A stretch of 64,000 nt of DNA from Neoceratodus forsteri (lineage: Eukaryota > Chordata > Ceratodontiformes > Ceratodontidae): NCBI GenBank assembly GCA_016271365.2, contig CM028129.1:843404001-843468000 (forward strand), read 5' to 3'. The notes under the pieces were generated by a model. It did not search any database and was not told the DNA's origin. It saw only the letters and a program-made list of their open reading frames with translations. Shown piece after piece: positions 55,722-64,000 of the stretch; the stretch's first letter is position 1, and each line of letters opens with the position of its first letter. The position numbers and the translations under genes are program-made.

Positions 55722-56427
55722 CATAGAAACATAGAAGTTGATGGCAGAATGAGACTACTAGGTCCATCTAGTCTGCCCATTTGTTTTAGACCTATTTTGA
55801 CACTCTAGTTGACCTTTGTAGTCAGGGCTCCCTTGTCTCTATCCCACACATTCTTGAATCCCCCCACAGTGTTGACAACCACAACCTCTTGGGGCAGGCT
55901 GTTCCAGGCATCCACCACTATTTCTGTGAAGAAAAACTTCTTGGTGTTGGTAGAGAACCTCTCTCCTTGAAGCCTGAGTTCACGTCCCCTGGTCATGGAG
56001 CCCCCCTTGAAGTGAAAAATTTCCTGTGCCTGTACCTTGTTAATGCCTTTTATGTACTTGAAAGTTTCAATCATGTCCGCTCTTTTTCTTCTCTGCTCCA
56101 GGGAGTACATATTCAGTCCCTAAGTCGTTCCTCGCAGGACATGTACTGCAGACCCTGAATCATTTTTGTTGCCTTTCTCTGTACTGTTTCCACCTGGTCA
56201 ATGTCCTTCCTGAGGTTAGGCCTCCAGAACTGGACTCCGTATTCCAGGTGAGGTCTGACCAGCAGTCTATACAGTGGTAGTACTACCTTTTTCCTCCTGC
56301 TCATGATTCCCCTCACAATGCAGCCCAGCATTCTGTTGGCCTTCAATGTTGCCTTCTCACACTGCTTACTAACCTTCAAGTCATCTGAGATTATGAGTCC
56401 CAAATCTCATTCCTGGTTTGAGGCCAC
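55722..56427 (-). pseudogene. CR1-type LINE, downstream part (interrupted by the LTR element)
   Basis: On the minus strand the ORF2 C-terminus reads LGLIISDDLKVSKQCEKATL, RPHLEYGVQFWRPNLRKDI, RKATKMIQGL, YSLEQRRKRADMIETFKYIK and VVDAWNSLPQEVV. The 3' tail CTTCTATGTTTCTATG lies at 55722-55737. The frame is open over long stretches, with a frameshift near 56110. It is one of the better preserved CR1 copies here. The upstream part continues at 63620-63905. Confidence 0.9.
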
Positions 56428-57523
56428 TGTGATGCTTGGCCAGCTGGTTATGATTACTGTATGATATTTGTAATATAAAAATATAGTATGTGAGTCTATG
56501 CTCCATGGGTGTCCCCCTCATGTTTCAGTGAAAACTACAGGATATATAATTGACCAGGAGATCTCTGTAATGTAATTAACTTCCTTGAGAAATTGCATTC
56601 TATGGCCTTTTTATGACATGTTTTGAAGTTAGGAATCTAAATATACATTTTATTACAGGGCAGGACATGGTTATCTCACACTTAGGTGAGGGATTGCAGG
56701 GTTGTAAAACTTCAAGGGAACTGGTGAATCAAAAAGACTCATAATTTGGGAAGTGAGTTTTTGCTGATGTCACCTTATTTAATATACCTCCTGATAGGAC
56801 CTACTTTTTGTAATTTTTTTATATTCTAAAAGGAGGAGCTAGATGACTCACAGAAGGGGTGTGGCGAGACACAGTTTAAACTAATACTTGTGTCTGATCT
56901 GTTTGACATATTATTTTTGGACTCAAGAAAGACAGATCTCTGATATAAGGCACTTAAAGAGGTGATACATTAGATAGAAAAGGTCTAAATGTTTTGTGGT
57001 AGGAGTTTTTGTTTTGTTCTTTGCTTTTCTTTTAAGTGATTGTATGCTCTTTGATATATTGTTCTGTGTTTACATTTTTCATATTTTTATCAATTTTTAG
57101 TAAAACCTATTATTCAAAAGACTGCCCGGGTGTTTCTTAGTTCTTTTTTTGAATGTGACGTATAGAGGGTTAAGACTGACAAAAACTGTTCAAAAGCTTG
57201 ATGGCATTGCTAAACTGGGAAAAGGTAAGAATATACCTAAGGTATTTTATAGAGTTTTAAGGGTTAATTTGGGATACCTGGTTAGGTGCCCTTAGGTGAA
57301 AGATATATTGCATCCCCCTGAAGAGAATAATATCTGAGCCTGTACATTAGGGTACACTAGCATAAGGTTCACAGTTTAAATCTACCAGAACTTGAGACCA
57401 AAAGTGATTCAGACCCAAAAGCAGACAGGAGGGATACCCTGTCTGTTACCTGTTCGTACTCTTGCTTTCTGAGATTGGCACTGTGGGAGCAGAGGGCCTG
57501 ACCTGCTGAGTGCGTTTGTGACA
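56428..57523 (+). mobile_element. 5' LTR of the Gmr1-like retrotransposon
   Basis: The 1,096 bp LTR starts TGTGATGCTTGG and ends GCGTTTGTGACA (TG..CA). It is preceded by the target duplication GCCAC (56423-56427). It aligns along its whole length with 62544-63619. The main differences are scattered substitutions in the first ~120 bp and a ~16 bp segment near the end that the 3' copy lacks. Confidence 0.95.
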
Positions 57524-57736
57524 GATTTGGTTGGCAGCAGTGTAGATAAAATTGGTAACACAAGCTTTAACTGTTCAGTGTGTAAGCTTAATACTGTACA
57601 GCTCAGTTGCAAAATAAGGCAATGATTTAATTTTAAAAAGAAAACAGAACTATATCATTTTGCTTACAGTCATGTTCCTAACTGTTTTATTTTTTTTCTG
57701 AAGTGTAAGTTAGAGTAGCTGTAGTTAGGAAAGAAG
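57524..57736 (+). promoter_or_regulatory. Leader with candidate primer-binding site
   Basis: Immediately after the LTR the sequence reads GATTTGGTTGGCAGCAGTG. A primer-binding site would be expected to begin at TGG, complementary to a tRNA 3' CCA end, one to a few bases from the LTR. I cannot identify the tRNA with confidence. The gag ATG follows at 57737. Confidence 0.55.
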
Positions 57737-58983
57737 ATGGCTTCCAACTATTGTGGGTACACTGCAAACTACTTGAGGCACTTGTGCCAGGACAGAGGAG
57801 TCCTGCATGAGATGAGAGCCACCAAGCAGAACCTCATAGATGCCCTGATGACAGCAGATGCCCAGAGCATCGAGTCACAGATTATGACTGTAAAGGACCA
57901 AACCTTGGGCATGGAGGGGCTAGCGGCCAGTGCAGTGTCCAGATCCAGTGAGGAGGGCAGCAGGGCCAGTGCAAGTGAAGGGCCACAGCAGCAGGGGAAG
58001 GTCACCAGCATTCTGGAGCTAGAAGCAATCAGGCTGCAGATTGAGTTGTGCAGAATGGAACTGGAGTTCCAGAGAGAGATGCTGAGTGAGAGAAATGAGC
58101 CACAGAGGAAAAGGGGGAGCGAGAACAGCAAGAAGCTTACAATGAAGAGCATGGGCACCAGTAAGCTGCAGAGGAGATGAGAGAGTGAGAACAGTGAGCC
58201 ACAGAGGTGAAGAGAGAGCAGAAATGGTTAGAAATGGACTGTGAACAGCGAGAGGTGGACCGTGAAGAGCGTGAGCACCAGAGGTGACATGAACTGGAGA
58301 AGCTACAATTCCAACCACCAGCACCAGGGCAGGTAAATGGCTTGGCTTTAACTGGAACTACAGGACTGGGTTACAAACTGAATTCCAAAATGATAGTGGA
58401 ATTTAAAGAGGGGGAGGATATGGATGCCTTTTTAAATTCCTTTGAAAGAATTTGTATTCAGGCAAAAATTCCTAGAGGGTCCTGGAGCTTCCAGTTATCC
58501 CTGCTACCTACAGGGAAAGCTCAGGATGCATTGGGTCAAATTGACAATGAGGACAGTAATGATTGCAGAAAATTTAAAGCTGCACTTTTAAAAAAGTTTG
58601 ATTTAACTGCAGAAGCATACAGAGCTAAATTCTGTAAGTTCAGGAGAAGCCCTGACATGAGCTACGAGGAGCTAGCCATGAAACAACATCAATATTTAAA
58701 ATGTTGGTGGGAGGGAATTGAAGCAAACTCTGTAGATAAAATTGAAATTGCTATTTTGTTAGAACAGTCTTTCTGGGCATGCCCAGCAGAGCTGAAAACC
58801 TGACTGGAGGACCAAGATCTGAAAACAGCGCAAGAGGCTGCTGAAGTCTTGGACCACTATGCCAAAAGCACACCTGCTCTGAGAGTGAATGGGGTGGGTG
58901 TGGCAGTGCAGAAAGGGAAAAGTGCTCCTTCAGGGCAGCTAAACCCCTCACTGCCTCCACCGAAACCAGTTAGCCCCAGGCTT
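57737..58983 (+). pseudogene. gag: gag with SAP-like N-terminus and SCAN-like domain
   Basis: The N-terminus MASNYCGYTANYLRHLCQDR, followed by TKQNLIDALM, looks like a SAP-type helix pair. A charged coiled-coil region follows (58010-58180). After a TGA at 58178 and a frame change the ORF resumes by about 58270. The core has EFKEGEDMDAFLNSFERIC and LLPTGKAQDALGQI. It then has YRAKFCKFRRSPDMSYEELA (58618 onward), EIAILLEQSFWACPAELKT (about 58744-58800) and AQEAAEVLDHYAKS (about 58828-58869). This order and the LLEQ..PAEL core match the SCAN domain of vertebrate zinc-finger proteins. A TGA at 58801 replaces Trp. The frame ends at 58984. Confidence 0.85.
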
Positions 58984-59640
58984 TAAAAAAAGATTCTCTG
59001 AGAAAGAAAATGAATGTTGGGTTTGTAAAGAAACTGGGCATATTGCCAGACAGTGTCCCAAAAGTATGAGCAATATACAGAATGGGTCTAGGAAAGAAGT
59101 GGGTTGTTTATGTGTCACTGGAAGCATGCCTGTGAGCATGAGGGAAAACATGCACCCAGTCACAGTGAATGGTGTACAGACACAAGGGTTAAGGGACACA
59201 GGGACATCCCTGACATTGGTAAAACGGGGTCTGGTAGAGCCTGGTCAGCTTATACTCAATAAATTTGTAATGGTACAGGACTTCACTGGTGAGGAGAAAA
59301 CATTGCCACTCGCTAGTGTTCTCCTAGACTGGGGTGAATCAGGAGGAACTGTGCAAAAAAAACTTTAGCAGTTGACATCATACTTGGCAACTATCTCAAA
59401 CAAGGGATGGTGTGTGCAGTTACCCATAGCCAAGCAGCAAGGGAAAATTGTAGTTCCCTGGACCCCAGAGAAGCTATTGTGGAAATCACTGGGAGGCTGA
59501 TTCCCCAGCCTGTGTCTCCTGAAATGGAGACTAATGAAAAGGGGGTAGAATTTTCCCCAGTAGCAGTTAACCACACAGCTATGGAGGGTTACTCCAAAGA
59601 AAGAGGGGTGACCCATTGTCAGAGGGTTAGGGAACAGTGA
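58984..59640 (+). pseudogene. Zinc knuckle and aspartic protease region
   Basis: A CCHC knuckle CWVCKETGHIARQC lies at 59015-59056, in a frame shifted relative to the gag core. The retroviral-type aspartic protease follows in the same frame. Its active-site block is RDTGTSLTLVKRG (about 59192-59230), with the Asp-Thr-Gly triad intact. A frameshift near 59355 (in an A run) moves the reading to VDIILGNYLKQGMVCAV (about 59370-59420) and a linker that ends at the TGA at 59638. The separation from gag by a frame change may be partly natural, but the other breaks look like decay. Confidence 0.8.
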
Positions 59641-62474
59641 TCCTGACTGCCCTGAAGCTAGTGCTAAGGACCATAGTTTAGAGACTGAAGGGGGGCCTGT
59701 CCTATGCCTTGGGAATGTGTAAAGAGTTTGCAGCTGCTCAGAAAAGTAACCCTAGTCTGGAGAAACTGAGAGCTTGGACAGACTCTGATGGAGCACAGGA
59801 AGGTGATGGCAAACATAAGGTTTATTGGAAAAATGGACTGATGTATACTCAGGCTGTGAAGACAGAGGGAGGGGTGATAGGCAGGCAGCTTGTCATTCCC
59901 CAGGGGTACCATGAGCAATTGCTCAAGACTGTACACTTTATTCCCTTGTCTGGTCATCTGGGAATTGTACGCAGTATGCAGTGGTTGGTCCAGAATTTCT
60001 ATTGGCCCAACTTCGCCCGGCAGGTGAAGGAGTATAGCAGGTCTTGTCACTGGTGTCAAGAAATAGGGAAGGCAGGTAAGAAAACCCAAGCTGCTCTAAT
60101 TCTATTGCCCATAGTGGAGGACCTATTCCAGAGGGTGGGAATGGATATTATGGGGCCTTTAAATACCCCCAGCTCCTCAAGGAAGAGGTTCATCCTGACT
60201 GTGGTAGATTATGCCACCCGGTATCCAGAAGCGCTTGCCCTATCCTCACTGAGGACAGACAAAGTGGCAGATGCCTTACTTGGGATTTTCTCCCATGTTG
60301 GGTTTCCACAGGAAATTATTTCCAATCAAGGGGGTTCCTTCATGTCAGACCTGATGAAATGTTTGTGGAAGAAGAGTGGGGTGGTGCAGAGGCGTACAAC
60401 ACCTTATTACCCACAAGCCAATGAGCTTGTGGAAAGATTTAACAGTAGCCTGAACTCAATGCTCCAATCATTTGCTGAACAGCATGGGAAGGACTTGGAG
60501 AAATACCTTCCCCACCTGTTGTTTGCATACAGGGAGGTGCCCCAACAGTCAACAGGATTTTCCCCCTTTGAGCTCTTATATGGACACCGGGTACGTGGGC
60601 CCCTAGACTTGATTCAGAAGGACTTGGAAGGCAAGCACACCACCCAGGGCACTCCCATAGTGGATTATGTCCTTAGGTTTAGGGAAAGGCTGAAGGAGCT
60701 TATGGGGACAGTCCAAGGCAACCTAGCAGCTGCCCAACAAAAACAAAAAGTGTGGTACGACTGCAGAGCCAGACCTTGCTTGTACACAGTGGGTCAGGAA
60801 GTCATGGTCCTTATCCCAGTCTGGAAAGACAAGCTGCAGGCTGAGTGGGCTGGACCATACAAAGTAGTTAGAAAGGTAAATGACGTGAATTATATCATAG
60901 AACTACCTGACAGAAGACATACAGAAAGAATGTACCATGCCAACATGATGAAGCCATATGCTAATAGGGCTGATGTGGTGTTTGCAGTATGTAGTCCTGG
61001 GGAGGGGACAGATGAAGAAGACCCCCTTCTGGATTTGCTGGAAGAAAGCAAGCGGAAGTCCTCTGTGGAAGAAGTTAAATTTTCTCCCCAGCTGGACCCG
61101 GACAAGATCCAGGAAGTAAGGGAGGTTTTAGCAGACTTTGCCCTACTGTTTAGCACCAAACCTGGACTAACCCCCTTAGTGATGCACGATGTGGAGACAG
61201 GGACACAGATGCCCATACGGTGGACAGCATATCGGATGTCAGAGGCTGTCCAAAAGGACATTAGGAGGAAGGTGGAGGAAATGCTGGACTTAGAGGTAAT
61301 TCAGAGATCTTACATTCCCTTGGCCTCACCCATAGTCCTTGTGCCCAAGCCAGATAGCTCTACTCATTTCTGTGTGGACTATCATGGACTGAATGCAGTC
61401 ACATAGTCAGATGACCACCCAATGCCCCAGCCAGGTGAACTCCTGGACAAGTTGGGAGGGGCTACCTACCTTACGGCTATTGACCTGACAAATGGGTATT
61501 GGCAGGTAGAGTTAACTGACACAGCTAGGGACAGGTCAGCCTTCATCACTCCGATAGGCTTATTTGAATTTAAAGTAATGCCTTTTGGAATGAAGAATGC
61601 CCCAGCCACTTTCCAAAGATTGGCGAACCAGGTGTTAAAGGGTGCTGAGAACTACACTGTGGCATACCTGGATGACATAGTCATCTTTAGTGCCAGCTGG
61701 GAGGAACACCTGTTCCACCTTAGGGAAGTTCTGGGCAGGATACAGAGGGCTGGGCTCACTGTCAAAGCTGAGAAGTGCCAGGTTGCCATCGCTGAAGTGG
61801 CATACCTCAGGCATGTTGTAGGCTGGGGACAGCTCCATCCTAACCAAGTAAAAATAGAGGTGATCAAGGCCTGGCCCAAACTAGAAATGCAGAAGCAGGT
61901 CAGGAGTTTTCTAGGGATAGCAGAGTACTATAAGAAATTTGTACCCAATTACAGTGCCCTGGCTGCTCCCCTGTCTGACCTGGTAAAGAAAAAGATGCCT
62001 AAGAAAATTACCTGGGAACCAGCCTGTGAAAAAGCCTTTACCCAACTGAAGGAGGCACTGTGTAGTGCTCCTGCATTGACAAGTCCTGTCTATAGCAGAC
62101 CCTTTATAGTCCAGACTGATGCCTCAGACATGGGTATAGGAGCAGTACTGAGTCAGACATCCAACCAAGGGAAAGATCACCCTGTAGTGTACCTGTGTAA
62201 AAAGTTACTTTCCAGGGAGCAGGCTTATTCTACTGTGGAAAAAGAGTGTCTTGCCATAGTGTGGGCCCTAAAGAAGTTAGAGCCATACTTATATGGGCAG
62301 CATTTTGAGGGACAAACGGACCACAACCCCCTGGTTTGGCTGACCCAAATGGGAAAAACTAATGGTTGACTATTAAGATGGAGTCTTGCCTTGCAAGGGT
62401 ATGACATGACAATCTTACATAGGGCTGGAGTGACCAGTCAGAACACAGATGGCTCATCACATCTGTATGACTAG
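59641..62474 (+). pseudogene. pol: pol: integrase followed by reverse transcriptase and RNase H (Gmr1-type order)
   Basis: From about 59709 one frame is readable to 62474, interrupted by only TAG at 61404 and TGA at 62367. Integrase comes first. Its HHCC finger uses H76, H83, C113 and C116, numbered from 59709. The DDE core has D146 (GMDIMGPL), N206 where the second Asp is expected (ISNQGGSF, codon at 60324) and E242 (NELVERFN). A GPY/F-like module follows (AGPYKVVRKV, YHANMMKPY, about 60850-60960). Reverse transcriptase follows, with PIRWTAYRMS and SPIVLVPKPD, then LTAIDLTNGYWQVEL, VMPFGMKNAPATFQR and AYLDDIVIFS (YLDD at about 61665-61676). RNase H follows, with FIVQTDASDMGIGAVLSQ and TVEKECLAIVWALKKL, ending HLYD. 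This is the reverse of the usual gypsy order. The D to N change and two stops make it inactive. Confidence 0.93.
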
Positions 62475-62530
62475 TGAACTGACTTGGGAAGCTCATCCCA
62501 TGCAGTGGATAGAGCCCCCAAATTCAGTCT

Positions 62531-62543
62531 AGGTGGGGAGGAT
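62531..62543 (+). promoter_or_regulatory. Polypurine tract
   Basis: AGGTGGGGAGGAT lies immediately 5' of the 3' LTR. It is where plus-strand DNA priming is expected for an LTR retrotransposon. Confidence 0.75.
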
Positions 62544-63619
62544 TGTGATGCTTGCACAGTTGGTTATGATTGCTGTATGATATTTGTAATATAAAAATAT
62601 AGTATGGGAGTCTGTGCTCCATGGGTGCCCCCCTCCCAGCCTCAGTGAAAACTACAGGATATATAATTGACCAGGAGATCTCTGTAATGTAATTAACTTC
62701 CTTGAGAAATTGCATTTTATGGCCTTTTTATGACATGCTTTGAAGCTGGGAAGCTAAATATACATTTTATTACAGGACATGACATGGTTATCTCACACTT
62801 AGGTGAGGGATTGCAGGGTTGTAAAACTTCAAGGGAACTGGTGGATCAAAAATACTCACAATTTGGGAAATGAGTTTTTGCTGATGTCACCTTATTTAAT
62901 ATACCCCCTGATAGGACATTCTGTTTGTAATTTTTTTTTAATTCTAACAGAAGGAGCTAGATGACTCACAGAAGGGGTGTGGAGAGACACCGTTTAAACT
63001 AATACTGGTATATGATCTGTTTGACACCATTTTTGGACTCAAGAAAGACAGATCTCTGATATAAGGCACTTAAAGAGGTGATACATTAAATAGAAAAGGT
63101 CTAAATGTTTTGTGGTAGGAGTTTTTGTTTTGTTCTTTGCTTTTCTTTTAAGTGATTGTATGCTCTTTGATATATTGTTCTGTGTTTACATTTTTCATAT
63201 TTTTATCCATTTTTAGTAAAATCTATTATTCAAAAGACTGCCTGGGTGTCTCTCAGTTCTTTTTTGCATATGACGTATAGAGGGTTAAGACTGACAAAAA
63301 CTGTTCAAAAGCTTGATGGTGTTGCTAAACTGGAAAAAGGTAAGAATATACCTAAGGTCTTTTATAGAGTTTTAAGGGTTAATTTTGGATACCTGGTTAG
63401 GTGCCCTTAGGCAAAAGATATGTTGCATCCCCCCAAAGAGAATATTATCTGAGCCTGTACATTTGGGTACACTAGCATAAGGTTCACAGTTTGAATACCC
63501 CCAGAAATTGAGACCAAAGGTGATTCAGACCCAAAAGCAGACAGGAGGGTTACTCTGTTACCTGTTCACACTCTTGCACTCTGAGGTTGGCACTGTGGGA
63601 GCAGAGTGCATTTGTGACA
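62544..63619 (+). mobile_element. 3' LTR of the Gmr1-like retrotransposon
   Basis: The 1,076 bp LTR starts TGTGATGCTTGC and ends GCATTTGTGACA, followed by GCCAC (63620-63624). That pentamer is identical to the one preceding the 5' LTR. It is collinear with 56428-57523. The long central part is nearly identical, so the element is not very old. Confidence 0.95.
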
Positions 63620-63905
63620 GCCACCAGTCTTTCGCCTCCCAGGTAATACTCCTTTCTTGGATTTTTCTTTCTTATGTGCATGGCCTTGCACTTGTTGGCA
63701 TTAAATCTTAGCTACCACACTCCAGACCATTCTTCTAGTTTCTTGAAGCCAGCTTCCATCTTGCTCACTCCTTCTGAGGTGTCCACCCTGTTACATATCT
63801 TGGTGTCATCTGTGAGCAGACACATCTTCCCTTCCAGTCTGTCAGCAATGTTTGCTATAAAAACATTGAAGAGCAGAGCCTCCAGCAATGATAATGTTTG
63901 CAAGC
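63620..63905 (-). pseudogene. CR1-type LINE, upstream part (continues at 55722-56427)
   Basis: The minus strand encodes LFNVFIANIADRLEGKMCLL, then TDDTKICNRVDTSEGVSKME and FKKLEEWSGVW, the palm-to-thumb region of CR1 RT. The metal-binding box reads LLTDDTK instead of the usual LFADDTK. The next segment of the protein (LGGE..LGLIISDD) straddles the LTR element, so the two parts are one LINE copy cut by the insertion. The remaining 95 bp of the window show nothing further. Confidence 0.85.
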
Positions 63906-64000
63906 GATGTGGCTGTAATGTATTTGGAGATCAGGAATGGAAGTAGCTTATTTATGAATTGAAAGCTGTCTCTGCTTTAGCAACATCATGTACAGTATAC

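Overview
This 64 kb window looks like intergenic DNA from a large, repeat-swollen vertebrate genome. I found no convincing host protein-coding exon, tRNA or rRNA gene. The evidence for a vertebrate is the mixture of CR1-type and L2-type LINEs, a tRNA-derived SINE whose body resembles the MIR/CORE region, and Gmr1-type gypsy elements whose gag carries a SCAN-like domain. An amphibian, a lungfish or a similar lineage would fit. The sequence alone does not fix the species. Nearly everything recognisable is a transposable element or a tandem or inverted repeat, and almost every reading frame is broken.

Layout. 0-9 kb: a palindromic element, a 0.5 kb foldback, a broken CR1 LINE on the plus strand (1.74-3.77 kb), a SINE, a tandem array of about 227 bp units, the 3' end of a minus-strand LINE, and segmental duplications. 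9.26-11.05 kb: a hAT-like DNA transposon with short terminal inverted repeats and a perfect 8 bp target duplication. 11.4-13.7 kb: copies of an unnamed repeat family that ends in a hairpin followed by an AT run, with a 362 bp palindrome between two copies. 14.4-23.1 kb: several tandem arrays, broken up by a nearly full-length minus-strand LINE (17.8-21.4 kb) and other repeats.

24.2-33.4 kb: an L2-type LINE; a minus-strand gypsy LTR plus SCAN-like gag; then a three-level nest. In the nest, an old minus-strand CR1 (ORF1 esterase plus endonuclease) was split by a plus-strand L2-like LINE, whose 3' end was split in turn by a minus-strand solo LTR. 33.6-40.5 kb: another hairpin-ended repeat copy, a Myb/SANT-like fragment, an SGNH-hydrolase fragment of the kind found in retroelements, and a tandem array of about 72 bp units.

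40.6-47.2 kb: a decayed Helitron (DUF6570-like region plus Rep/HUH domain, no helicase found), a truncated CR1, an inverted second copy of part of the Helitron, and a FLYWCH/MULE transposase remnant. 50.0-51.5 kb: a large foldback with tandem repeats inside both arms. 51.5-56.4 kb: CR1 pieces and a SINE. 56.4-63.6 kb: the best-preserved element, a complete LTR retrotransposon (LTR-gag-PR-IN-RT-RNase H-LTR) flanked by the perfect 5 bp duplication GCCAC and inserted in a minus-strand CR1. Its integrase precedes its reverse transcriptase, the arrangement known from Gmr1-like gypsy elements.

The elements do not form a pathway. They record successive insertions whose order can be read from the nesting. 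The observations I rate highest are the inverted pol order with SCAN-like gag, the hairpin-ended family whose terminal stems keep their pairing but not their sequence, and the Helitron/MULE junction with an inverted duplicate.
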